Below, piece after piece: positions 1 through 6,881 of a DNA stretch of 14,382 bases (the first letter of the stretch is position 1; every line of letters begins with the position of its first letter). The notes beneath the pieces are model-generated. The model ran no database searches. It worked only from the letters and a program-made list of their open reading frames with translations, and was not told the DNA's origin. The position numbers and the translations under genes are program-made. This DNA is from Pseudomonadota bacterium (GTDB taxonomy: Bacteria > Pseudomonadota > Gammaproteobacteria > Burkholderiales > Burkholderiaceae_F): contig JAKANT010000002.1 in the NCBI GenBank assembly GCA_021823635.1, forward strand, positions 1 to 14,382. The letters run 5' to 3'.

Positions 1-233
1 ACCCCGGGCCTCCGGGTGGCACGCCGATCCGGCTGCCCAAGGACAGGAGCGCGCCCGCGGGCAGCGGCGCCGTGTCGGTGGCCCCGGCGCCTGCCGGCCT
101 GGCGACGCCGGCGCCCGCCCCGGCGACGCGCGATGTGCCGGGATCCATTGCCGCACCGCCAGCCCTCGCCGCACCGTCGGGCAGCGGCACCGATCCCGGC
201 CCGCCGGGGGGAACGCCGATCAAGCTGCCGAAG
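1..233 (+). repeat. Direct repeat inside the linker of the first gene
   Basis: Bases 1-41 and 192-233 encode nearly the same peptide, PGPPGGTPIRLPK and PGPPGGTPIKLPK, with clear DNA similarity. The shared ACGCCGAT core lies at 21-28 and 213-220, an offset of 192 bases or 64 codons. Upstream copies may exist beyond the window edge. It reads as a duplicated Pro/Gly-rich linker unit. Confidence 0.6.
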
Positions 234-1550
234 GAGCCCGCAACGAAGCCCGTCGATGCCATCGCGCCCGCTGCGCTCAGTGAAAGCCCGCGCATCGAGG
301 CCGCGTCCTACGTCGTCGACTTCGGCAAGGTGGCGAGCGGCGGGCGGGTCAAGCGCACGGTGGTTCTGCAAACGACGGCACCCGGCGAGACCGAATTCAC
401 GCTGCAGGCGCCGGCGAAGCTCGGCTTCCAGATCACCGAAGTGCGTGCGATGGGCGTCGGCGCCCGCGTGCCTTCGTCCTCCGGCTCGGCGACGATGCGC
501 GCCCCGGGCGGCGGCGGCTCGCCCGTGTTGCGGCACGAGGGGGTCAGCGCCATGCAGAACGTCGCGCAGCGGATCACGGCGGCGCCGTGGAAGCTACGCG
601 TCAAGGAGCCGACGGAACTGCAGGTGGACGTCGTCTATGCGCCGAAATTCGATCTGTTCGACAACACCGCGGGGCCGAAGGCGGTGACGCTGGAGGCGCG
701 CGTGCGCAACGCCCGCGGTGACGGCATGGGGAGGCCTTTCGAGCTGCGCGCGCAGTTCGAGGGGCTGCCGCTCGGCGTGTCGGTGGTGGTGAAGACGCCC
801 GAGGTCTGGCTACGCCACCCGGCGGCCTACTACCCGAACAAGCCGCTCGACGCGCTTTACCCGTCGGCGCTGACCTTGTCGCTCTCCAACCTGAGCGGCG
901 GCGTGCTGCCGGTCCGGATCGAGGGCGGGACGCTGCCGCAGGGCATCAGCGCCGGCAAGGTCGAACTGACGCTCAACAAAGACGAGACGCGCGACGTGCA
1001 AGTGCCGCTGCAGTACGTGGCCGTCAGCGGCTTCCAGCCAGGCGACGCCTCGGTCGTCGTGCACGCCGGCGCGCAGCGCGCGGAGGCGCGCTTTCAGCTC
1101 AAGAAAGTGACCGAGCGCAGCTTCCAGGTGTCGGGCGAAAACTGGACCGTCGGCGTGCAGGTCAGCTATTACGGGGTCGCCCACATCACCGCAGCCTGCT
1201 GGCTGAAGTTTCCGCAGACGCGTAATGTCTGCCGCTTCTTGGTCAATCTGGGTGACGTCGTCGTCCGTTCCATCGTCCTCACTGCCGACACCGGCAGGAC
1301 GGCGGGCTGCTACTACACCCCCAACAAGATTGGTGACGGCAGCTCGAACTCCATCGCCGAGCATCTCCGGCTGCTGGAAGGGCCGCTGGTCGTGCTGCGC
1401 TCGCTCGATCCCGAAACGCCGCGGCTTGTTCCGAGCGGGCCGCACGAGCGCCTGGTTTTGAAGCCAGTCTCCGACGTCCGCTATCACGAGGGCTGCGGCG
1501 AATATCTGTTCAACATGAAGGCGCCAGGCTATGGCTGGTACCAACGTTGA
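3..1550 (+). CDS. Exported or surface beta-sandwich-type protein of unknown function (5' end outside window)
   Basis: The reading frame is open from the first bases of the window to a TGA at 1548-1550, so the true start lies upstream; the GTG at 72 is only the first in-window start codon. Three regions are visible. Bases 1 to about 290 encode a Pro/Ala/Gly-rich linker containing two copies of a P-G-P-P-G-G-T-P-I-[RK]-L-P-K segment. Bases from about 295 start with VDFGKVASGGRVKRTVVL, which resembles the first strands of ASPM/SPD-2/Hydin or DUF1573 Ig-like domains; a second beta-rich stretch follows (about 780-1140). The last 130 residues carry four cysteines (AACW, NVCRF, AGCYY, EGCGE) that could form disulfides. 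I do not recognise the whole protein. It is on the same strand as the CsgG-A gene group but separated from it by 443 bases. An envelope role is inferred from composition and context only. Confidence 0.8.
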   Translation, partial: PGPPGGTPIRLPKDRSAPAGSGAVSVAPAPAGLATPAPAPATRDVPGSIAAPPALAAPSGSGTDPGPPGGTPIKLPKEPATKPVDAIAPAALSESPRIEAASYVVDFGKVASGGRVKRTVVLQTTAPGETEFTLQAPAKLGFQITEVRAMGVGARVPSSSGSATMRAPGGGGSPVLRHEGVSAMQNVAQRITAAPWKLRVKEPTELQVDVVYAPKFDLFDNTAGPKAVTLEARVRNARGDGMGRPFELRAQFEGLPLGVSVVVKTPEVWLRHPAAYYPNKPLDALYPSALTLSLSNLSGGVLPVRIEGGTLPQGISAGKVELTLNKDETRDVQVPLQYVAVSGFQPGDASVVVHAGAQRAEARFQLKKVTERSFQVSGENWTVGVQVSYYGVAHITAACWLKFPQTRNVCRFLVNLGDVVVRSIVLTADTGRTAGCYYTPNKIGDGSSNSIAEHLRLLEGPLVVLRSLDPETPRLVPSGPHERLVLKPVSDVRYHEGCGEYLFNMKAPGYGWYQR

Positions 1551-1993
1551 GGCCGTCCGCCTGGCCACGCCCCGGCAGCCGAACAGCGCTATCGCCCCCG
1601 CGGGGCGGCCGCTTGGGGCGACTCGCAACAGCGTTTGCCGCGCACGCCGATCGAAAGGCATCGGCCGCCGCTGACGCCCACCGTGGCCCCGCCGCCGTCG
1701 CCACGGCAGGCGTAAGTCCAGTGGCTGGCGCCGCCTGCCGCGGCGTTCGTGCCGCCGCTGCCTTGAAGCGATCTGCGCCTCGTCGCGAGGCGAGGTCTCA
1801 CCCGCGATCGAACCGGCAGCGATTGCCTTGCGGCCGGACGCGGTGGGAGCGAACCGCAGGCGCGCGGTAAGCCATCGGTAAGAGGGTCGTACGTAGTGTG
1901 CGCTCCATGGGCGCACGGGACAGAACCGTCGCCGTTGAGCCAAGGAAAGCCGAAGCCGACACCACGCATCCGACACCGCAAGCGAGATCGTCC
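1551..1993. other. 443-base intergenic region with inverted and direct repeats
   Basis: No convincing gene was found here. A perfect 7-bp inverted repeat with a 3-base loop lies at 1776-1792 (CGCCTCG-TCG-CGAGGCG) without a T tract. A heptamer direct repeat lies at 1865-1882 (listed separately). A 6-bp inverted repeat with a 7-base loop lies at 1898-1916 (GTGCGC ... GCGCAC). Short open frames exist (1547-1870, 1531-1674, and 54 codons in frame after the stop of the first gene, ending at 1715), but none has a ribosome site or a recognisable product. The region probably holds the promoter and leader of the gene starting at 1994. Confidence 0.5.
1865..1882 (+). promoter_or_regulatory. Tandem heptamer repeat, candidate SARP-type operator, copy 1
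   Basis: The sequence is CGGTAAG-CCAT-CGGTAAG: two identical heptamers starting at 1865 and 1876, exactly 11 bases apart, one helical turn. The same layout with the same GGTAA cores and the same AT in the spacer recurs at 9514-9531 upstream of the SARP-type regulator gene. A weak -10-like TAGTGT lies at 1894-1899, which would place the repeat over the -35 region, as is known for SARP activators. The downstream gene begins at 1994. Binding is inferred from layout and has not been tested. Confidence 0.5.
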
Positions 1994-3775
1994 ATGCCGT
2001 CGAAACAGCTCACTGCCGCATTCCTCATTGCCGCGCCGCTGGTCCTGTGCGTGGCATCGGCGAGCGCGCAGACCTATGCACCGGCCCCGCGCGCACTGAC
2101 GCCGCCCGCATCCGCTCCGACCGACGTCTGCGCGCCCGCACCGCAAGGCCAAGGCAGCAGCAGCCCGCAATGCAGGCAGGAATGCAGCCGCAATCCGAAG
2201 TACTCCTCGCACTGCCCGCAGCCGGGCGCTGCAGCTGCGCCGGCGCCGAACTGGGGTGCGCTGCCGGCAGCCGCGCCGGCGCCGGCGATGGGTGCGGCAC
2301 CGCAGGCGCCGGGAGCGCCGGCGCAGGTCGGCGGCAGCTTGGCGCCCGGCCAGCCTGCGGCAAGGCCCGAAGCGTTGAAGGAAGCGCGGCCCAGCCTTCC
2401 AGCAGTGCAGAACGCGAATACGGGGGCGGGCAAAGTCGATCGCACCCGCTCTTCTGCAATGCCGGCGCCAGCTGCCACGCCGACGAACACGCGCAACACC
2501 ACCGACGCCTGCCAGAACCCGACGGATGTCGACGGCTGCCGCCGGCAATGCGCCGAGGCCCTGGCTTCGTCGCCTTCGTGCCCGCCGCCGACGACCTTCG
2601 ATTACTGCGGGGTCAATCCGGCGTCCGCGGTGTGCCAGCAGCTGTGCCAGCAGATGAACGGCCAGTACTCGCCGGCCTGTCCGAACGCGCCGAAGCCCCA
2701 GCAGACCGCGTCGCAGGGCGGTGCGGGGGCAAGCGGAAATGCAGCGGCGCCGCCGGCGAGCGGCGGGCCGGCGACGCCTGCCGTGCGTGGTCCGACGACG
2801 GCCTTCGCGCCCGCGCTCGCACCGCAGGCCTCGTCGACGCTGCCGGGGTCGCAACCGCCCGCGCGCGGCGCCGCCGCCAACAGCTTCGCGCGGCTGGCCT
2901 GCGAGCCGCACCTGGCGATGGGCGGTGAGCCGTACTTCGCCTCGGTGGACGGGCGCGCGCAGGGCGTGGTCTTCACGCCGGGCAAGTCGTTCACGCTGCA
3001 CGGGTGCGGGTTCGGGCAGCGCAAGGGTTCGGTCGTGCTCAACGGTTCCAGCGGCGGCCTGAGCAATGTGGCGCTGCTGGTGCAGAGCTGGAGCGATACG
3101 GCGATCACGGTGCAGGTCGATCCCAAGCTCGGCGGCGTGATGGATCAGGCGAGCGTCGAGGTCGTGGTGTCGCGCAGCGATGGCAGGCGCCTGCAGCAGT
3201 CCGGGCACGCGTTCGAGGCGGCGCGCGAGTCGATCAAGCTCACATCGCTGCCGACCGGGGTGCTGTCGCGTGAAAGCCCGAACGGCGTGCGGCCGGCGCC
3301 GAAGGTGGTCTCGCCGGGGCCTTCCGGCGCCACGCTGCTGGTGGACACGCCGCCGTACCGTTCGCCGACGCAGTTCTGCACGCTCGAGCCCGGCCGCGAT
3401 CTGCTGCGGCTGACGCCGGATCGGCTCCCGCTGCGCAATGGCTTCGCCATCGACCGTGTCGAGGTACGCGACCTGACCAATCGTGACTGGAAGCGTGGCG
3501 ACCACGGCGAGGACTCGACGTACGAATGGCACCGCCAGAATCCGCTTTCGGTGCAAGTGCAGTTGCCCAATGCGCAGATCGTGCCGAGCTGGATGGGGCT
3601 GTATCGCAAGCGCGATGTGCTGCAAGAGATCATGGGCGCGCTGAGCTTCGGCGCCTTCACTGCGATCAGCATGGCCGTCGGGCAGGGCCAGCTTTCGCCC
3701 GGCTCCAGCCTGTGCTGGTCGGCCTACGAGTTGGACGTGTACGTCAAGGGCCCGCGCGGCCTGCCGGCGCTCTGA
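1994..3775 (+). CDS. Exported protein with three cysteine modules and an IPT/TIG-like domain
   Basis: This is a 593-residue product. The ATG at 1994 was chosen because it opens directly into a signal peptide (MPSKQLTAAFLIAAPLVL, cleavage after ASA at residue 25 or 26); longer in-frame starts (GTG 1898) would add an unlikely charged extension. After cleavage come Ala/Pro-rich linkers holding three modules with the spacing C-x8(or 13)-C-x3-C-x9(or 10)-C: residues 46-74, 173-196 and 205-229. Residues about 311-410 resemble an IPT/TIG domain (FTLHGCGFGQRKGSVVLNG, then SWSDTAITVQV). Residues 411-593 form a further globular part with C462 and C574. The paired cysteines imply oxidation in the periplasm or at the surface. 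The stop is 7 bases before the next gene, and the CsgG-type gene follows, so it could be a partner or substrate of that channel; this is inference. Overall function is unknown. Confidence 0.85.
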   Translation: MPSKQLTAAFLIAAPLVLCVASASAQTYAPAPRALTPPASAPTDVCAPAPQGQGSSSPQCRQECSRNPKYSSHCPQPGAAAAPAPNWGALPAAAPAPAMGAAPQAPGAPAQVGGSLAPGQPAARPEALKEARPSLPAVQNANTGAGKVDRTRSSAMPAPAATPTNTRNTTDACQNPTDVDGCRRQCAEALASSPSCPPPTTFDYCGVNPASAVCQQLCQQMNGQYSPACPNAPKPQQTASQGGAGASGNAAAPPASGGPATPAVRGPTTAFAPALAPQASSTLPGSQPPARGAAANSFARLACEPHLAMGGEPYFASVDGRAQGVVFTPGKSFTLHGCGFGQRKGSVVLNGSSGGLSNVALLVQSWSDTAITVQVDPKLGGVMDQASVEVVVSRSDGRRLQQSGHAFEAARESIKLTSLPTGVLSRESPNGVRPAPKVVSPGPSGATLLVDTPPYRSPTQFCTLEPGRDLLRLTPDRLPLRNGFAIDRVEVRDLTNRDWKRGDHGEDSTYEWHRQNPLSVQVQLPNAQIVPSWMGLYRKRDVLQEIMGALSFGAFTAISMAVGQGQLSPGSSLCWSAYELDVYVKGPRGLPAL

Positions 3776-3782
3776 GGTCGCG

Positions 3783-4163
3783 ATGCACAGCGCCCAAACC
3801 GTCGCCCTGCGCCGGCTGCTGTACGGCGTGCTGGTCTCGCTGTCGTCGGCCGTCGCGGCCCAGACGCCGCTCGTACCGGCCGATGATCCATCACAGCGGA
3901 TCGCCGCGCTGGAAGCCGAGGTCGCGCGTCTGCGCGCGGAGCTCGCGCACGTGCGTGCGCCGCGCGGCGCGCCGGACTGGAATTCGGAGCGCGTGCGCGC
4001 GCCGTGGCTGCCGGCGGATCTTCGCTGCCATTCGCTCGCCAAGCCCGGGGCGGTGCCGCCGCCGTCGCCGTTGCAGGCACTCGCCGAACCGTGGCATCCG
4101 CCGCTCATCCTGGTGACGCCAGGCATCACGCCGCGGTGCCCGCCCTGTCCTCCCCACCGTTGA
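3783..4163 (+). CDS. Small exported coiled-coil protein, function unknown
   Basis: The 126-residue product starts at 3783, 7 bases after the preceding stop; a GAGGT overlapping that stop (3774-3778) serves as ribosome site. Residues 1-26 form a signal peptide (LRRLLYGVLVSLSSAVAA, then QT). Residues about 37-58 (QRIAALEAEVARLRAELAHV) have heptad spacing and should form a short coiled coil, a likely oligomerisation element. The remainder is Pro-rich and ends in PCPPCPPHR. The tight spacing to its neighbours makes it the middle gene of an operon with the cysteine-module protein and CsgG paralogue A. No family is recognised. The clean start, signal peptide and operon position argue that it is real. 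Confidence 0.72.
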   Translation: MHSAQTVALRRLLYGVLVSLSSAVAAQTPLVPADDPSQRIAALEAEVARLRAELAHVRAPRGAPDWNSERVRAPWLPADLRCHSLAKPGAVPPPSPLQALAEPWHPPLILVTPGITPRCPPCPPHR

Positions 4164-4189
4164 CTCCAACCTCCAAGAGGAACCGCGCC

Positions 4190-4909
4190 ATGATTCGACT
4201 CGTCTTCATTCTTGCCGCCGCGGTCAGCCTGACCGCCGCCTGCGCGCACGCCACGCCCGCGACGACCGACGCGTCCGCGGGCGCGCAGCAACTGAAAAAG
4301 CTGCCGCGCAAGCCGGGCGAACGCGTGGCGGTGACGATCTACGAGTTTCGGTCGATGCTGCCGACGCTGTCGGCGCGCAGCGCCACCGACATGTTCACCA
4401 CCGCGCTGGTGCAAAGCGGCCAGTTCCGCGTGGTCGAGCGCAGCCGCGTCAACGAGGGTGTGGTGCGCGAAAAGCAGTTGCAGCAGGCCGGCTGGGCCAG
4501 CGGCAACGCCGCCCAGCAGCCGCTGCGCGGGGCGCAGTACATCTTCGAGGGCACGGTGTCCGAGGCCAACGTGCAGGAGCGCGCCAACTCCGGCGGCATC
4601 AACGTCGCCGGCATGCAGATCGGCGGGGGCAAGAGCCAGGACTCGATCGTCATCGACGTGCGCATCATCGACGCCAACAACGGCGACGTGGTGGACGCAC
4701 TGACCGTGCGCAAGCCGGTGGCTGCTAGCAACGCCGGTGTGAGCGGCGTGGGCAACCTGGCCGCCACGATCCTCGGCCGGCGCGGCAAGGACACGACCTA
4801 CGTACCCGACGTGCAGGCGCAGAACCAGGCGCGCGAGGGTATCGACAGCGCGGTGCGAGCGGCAATCGAGGAGTCGGTGCTGCAGCTGGCCAAGCGCTTC
4901 GAGCCGTGA
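4190..4909 (+). CDS. CsgG-family outer-membrane secretion/assembly protein (paralogue A)
   Basis: The 239-residue product starts at ATG 4190 with an AAGAGG ribosome site at 4175-4180. The signal sequence ends in SLTAAC, which fits a permissive lipobox with Cys18 as lipidation site, although Thr at -3 is not the preferred residue. The body shows the CsgG/HfaB pattern: VAVTIYEFRS, an amphipathic stretch ending in FRVVERSRVNEGVVREKQL, then YIFEGTVSEA, a Gly-rich segment, DVRIIDANNGDVVDALTV, and a C-terminal helix AIEESVLQLAKRF. CsgG is known as a lipidated oligomeric channel that exports curli subunits; E. coli CsgG is about 277 residues, so this one is slightly short. A close paralogue is encoded in opposite orientation at 6878-7600. 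Neighbours are exported proteins of unknown function rather than CsgA/B/E/F, so the exported substrate is unknown. Confidence 0.88.
   Translation: MIRLVFILAAAVSLTAACAHATPATTDASAGAQQLKKLPRKPGERVAVTIYEFRSMLPTLSARSATDMFTTALVQSGQFRVVERSRVNEGVVREKQLQQAGWASGNAAQQPLRGAQYIFEGTVSEANVQERANSGGINVAGMQIGGGKSQDSIVIDVRIIDANNGDVVDALTVRKPVAASNAGVSGVGNLAATILGRRGKDTTYVPDVQAQNQAREGIDSAVRAAIEESVLQLAKRFEP
4286..4350 (+). repeat. Inverted paralogous DNA segment shared by the two CsgG genes
   Basis: Bases 4286-4350 match the reverse complement of 7437-7501 at 51 of 65 positions by hand alignment. The segment encodes QQL[KR]KLPRK.GER...IYEFRS in both genes. It reflects duplication of the CsgG gene into opposite orientation, with the 12-base stretch CTGCCGCGCAAG and the 14-base ATCTACGAGTTTCG unchanged. 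Confidence 0.75.
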
Positions 4910-4929
4910 GGACGGCGGGCGCCGATTTG

Positions 4930-4962
4930 CGCGGCGCCGGCGCGCGAAAGCGCGGCGCCGCG
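4930..4962. terminator. GC-rich hairpin between convergent operons, candidate bidirectional terminator
   Basis: CGCGGCGCCG (4930-4939) pairs perfectly with CGGCGCCGCG (4953-4962). The intervening bases add a CGC/GCG pairing closed by a GAAA tetraloop (4946-4949), with a 3-base bulge at 4940-4942. It sits 20 bases after the stop of CsgG-A and 46 bases after the stop of the convergent operon. There is no T tract on either side, so intrinsic termination is uncertain; it may instead be an mRNA 3'-end stabiliser. A second palindrome, GCTGCC-A-GGCAGC, lies at 4979-4991. Confidence 0.45.
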
Positions 4963-5008
4963 ATGTGCGTGGACCGGGGCTGCCAGGCAGCGGCCCGCGC
5001 CGCCGCGC

Positions 5009-5491
5009 TCACCGACTCGCCAGGCGGGCCGACTTGAACATTTCGGTGGCCTGCGGCGCCAGGGCGTTGAACGCATCGGGGGAGACGGCCACGAAGACGA
5101 GCATCACGAACTGCCCGCCGAGCGCACGGGCTAGAAAGCTCATGTAGCGCGCGCCGCCGTCGCTGTCGTAGCTGGCGAAGTACGCGGCCCACGGGCCTTC
5201 GCGGCTCGTGCCGCGCTGAGGGTCCACGGGTGCGGGCGCGCGAAGGCCCCAGTATTGCTCCAGTTGCGCGCGTTCGGCCTCGAACTGCCCGTAAAAGTCG
5301 CCTGCAAGAGGTTTGGGTGCGAGCAGCAGCAACTGCGCAGTGCCGGCCGGCTGGTTGCTGGGCGTGTAGACGACTGCGTCGCCTTCCTGCGACGGGCTCC
5401 AGTGGCCCGGCGCATTAATCTGAACCTTGGTCTGCGCGGTGGCTGCCGCTGCCATCAACGCCAGCGCAGCGAACAAAAGGCGCTTGCTCAT
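5009..5491 (-). CDS. Exported protein of unknown function, last gene of minus-strand operon
   Basis: This 160-residue product starts at ATG 5491, which overlaps the TGA of the upstream gene as ATGA, so translation is probably coupled. Residues 1-19 form a signal peptide (MSKRLLFAALALMAAAATA, then QT). The mature part begins VQINAPGHWSPSQEGDAVVY and continues as alternating strands plus a helix (FYGQFEAERAQLEQYWGL), a YMSFLARALGGQFVMLVFVA core and a C-terminal ATEMFKSARL helix. The layout is reminiscent of PsbP/DUF1795-like folds, but I cannot assign it. A longer open frame to 5815 exists, but the overlap and signal peptide fix this start. It ends 99 bases from the convergent CsgG-A gene, with a hairpin between them. 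Confidence 0.8.
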   Translation of the reverse strand: MSKRLLFAALALMAAAATAQTKVQINAPGHWSPSQEGDAVVYTPSNQPAGTAQLLLLAPKPLAGDFYGQFEAERAQLEQYWGLRAPAPVDPQRGTSREGPWAAYFASYDSDGGARYMSFLARALGGQFVMLVFVAVSPDAFNALAPQATEMFKSARLASR

Positions 5492-6183
5492 CGCACCAAC
5501 CCCGACCGCAGCGGCACGCGTTGCTCGCCCTTGTTGTTCAGTTTCACGATCGCGAACTCGGCGTCGAAGCGCACGTCCTCGCCGGCCGCCTGCAGGTCTA
5601 CCGTGTGCGCGCTTTCGCACTTGGCGAGGTCCAACGTCATCGCCGCGAACTGGTTTTCGCCTCTGAGTTTCGTGATCGCCACCGCCCAAGCGCCGTCGGC
5701 CGAATGCACGACGCGTTGCACGCGAAATTCTCCGAGCGGCACGTGCCGACGCGGCAACCCATCCGCACCCATCAGGCTCAAGGTTTGCCGGTCGGGGGAG
5801 GGCTGAACCCGGCAATGTCCGGTCGCGCTGCTGGGCGTGGCAATCATTGGCGCCGGTGCCGCGGCTGCGTAGGCGGGTTGCGCGGACGAGCCGCGCCGCT
5901 GCCGCATCGGCGAGGCCACACCGTCCGCGCCGCTCCCGCCCGCGGCGGCGTCATGCGATCCGGAGCCGTAACCTGGCGCGCCCCAGCTGCCGCCGGTCGA
6001 GGGTTCGGGGTAGCGCGTTCCGCCGTGCGCTGTCCCGGTGCCGGGGGAAGGTGTCGCGGCGGGCGACGGCGCTGTCGAAGTTTCTGGTCCGCGCGCAGGC
6101 AGCCTGGGCGTGCGGATGTCGATCGATTGCGCGTGGGCGGCGGCCCACGCGAGCCATAAGCCAAGCAAGGCGACGTTCTTCAT
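5488..6183 (-). CDS. Exported Gly/Pro/Ser-linker protein of unknown function
   Basis: This 231-residue product starts at ATG 6183, overlapping the upstream stop as ATGA; its own stop overlaps the next start in the same way. Residues 1-18 form a signal peptide (MKNVALLGLWLAWAAAHA, then QS). Residues about 22-115 are low-complexity Pro/Ser/Thr/Gly/Ala, a long flexible spacer. Residues about 120-231 form a beta-rich domain with two cysteines (C124 in GHCRV and C189 in LAKCES), a probable disulfide, and short strands such as VVHSADGAWAVAITKL that resemble propeller or sandwich strands. No family is recognised. The spacer-plus-domain layout suits a protein that reaches across the periplasm or out from the surface, in keeping with its CsgG-containing operon. 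Confidence 0.8.
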   Translation of the reverse strand: MKNVALLGLWLAWAAAHAQSIDIRTPRLPARGPETSTAPSPAATPSPGTGTAHGGTRYPEPSTGGSWGAPGYGSGSHDAAAGGSGADGVASPMRQRRGSSAQPAYAAAAPAPMIATPSSATGHCRVQPSPDRQTLSLMGADGLPRRHVPLGEFRVQRVVHSADGAWAVAITKLRGENQFAAMTLDLAKCESAHTVDLQAAGEDVRFDAEFAIVKLNNKGEQRVPLRSGLVR

Positions 6184-6881
6184 CGGGGCGCCCACGGATC
6201 GTTCCACGGGGTGAGAGTGGGCAACACGCCGAAGCGGCGTTCGAAAGGAAGCTCGACGATGGCACCCGCGCCGCGCCCGGCGAGCAGGGGGCTCGGCGGA
6301 GGCTCCGGCGCCAGCGGCTGCGAGGAATCCTGCGGCCCGGCCCACCACGGCGCGCCGGCCGGCTCGTCCATCAAGCGCGTGCGCGCCTGCACCCAGATCG
6401 GCGCGGGGCGCTGACCATCGGCGGCCCACTGCTCGATCAGGACGAAGGCGCCGTCGCCGCCCGCGTTGATGACGAAGGGCGCAGAAATCCACGGCGCGCG
6501 CGCCCCGCTCGACGCTCGGAGTGTGGGCAGGGCGACGGAAACCGTTGGCCCCTCGCGCGGGGCGGCATCCAGCGCCAGCAGCCGCACGTCGTGCGTGCGC
6601 GCGCGCTGCCAGATCCACAACTGCACGGGCACACCTTGGCTCATGGGCACGAACACCGGCACATACCAGGCGCCCGGCCGGTTCAAGAAGCGCCGAGTCG
6701 GTCCGCCCGCGGGCCGGTAGTGATGCTGCAGTAGCGCCGGCGCGTCCGGAAACAGGATGTCGGCGCCATCGACCGTCTGCGGTCCCCAAGCGTCGCCGTA
6801 CGCCTCGGCGCGACCGTGCACGGCGCAAGGCAAGACCAGCGCGACGGCAAGCGTCGCCAGTGCGCCGCGCATGCCAATCAT
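6180..6881 (-). CDS. Exported protein of unknown function
   Basis: The 233-residue product starts at ATG 6881, overlapping the CsgG-B stop as ATGA; an in-frame ATG at 6872 is an alternative start. The N-terminus (MIGMRGALATLAVALVLPCA) is a signal peptide with likely cleavage near VHG or AEA. The mature protein is rich in Trp and Pro, with short strands (YVPVFVPMSQGVPVQLWIW, DVRLLALDAAP, GDGAFVLIEQW), which suggests a beta-sandwich. A Pro-rich tail precedes VELPFERRFGVLPTL. I do not recognise a family. Its position directly after CsgG-B in a translationally coupled chain suggests it works with that channel; this is inference. Confidence 0.8.
   Translation of the reverse strand: MIGMRGALATLAVALVLPCAVHGRAEAYGDAWGPQTVDGADILFPDAPALLQHHYRPAGGPTRRFLNRPGAWYVPVFVPMSQGVPVQLWIWQRARTHDVRLLALDAAPREGPTVSVALPTLRASSGARAPWISAPFVINAGGDGAFVLIEQWAADGQRPAPIWVQARTRLMDEPAGAPWWAGPQDSSQPLAPEPPPSPLLAGRGAGAIVELPFERRFGVLPTLTPWNDPWAPR

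Noticed and set aside
1776..1792. 7-bp inverted repeat as a rho-independent terminator of the first gene
   Set aside because: No T tract follows and it lies 226 bases after the stop; noted only as structure.
1547..1870. 107-codon frame from a TTG overlapping the stop of the first gene
   Set aside because: No ribosome site, Arg/Ala-rich low-complexity product, no family; it overlaps candidate regulatory DNA.
1589..4414. 941-codon open frame on the minus strand opposite the cysteine-module and CsgG-A genes
   Set aside because: Arg/His/Gly-rich translation without domains or signal peptide; antisense shadow of GC-rich genes with clear products on the plus strand.
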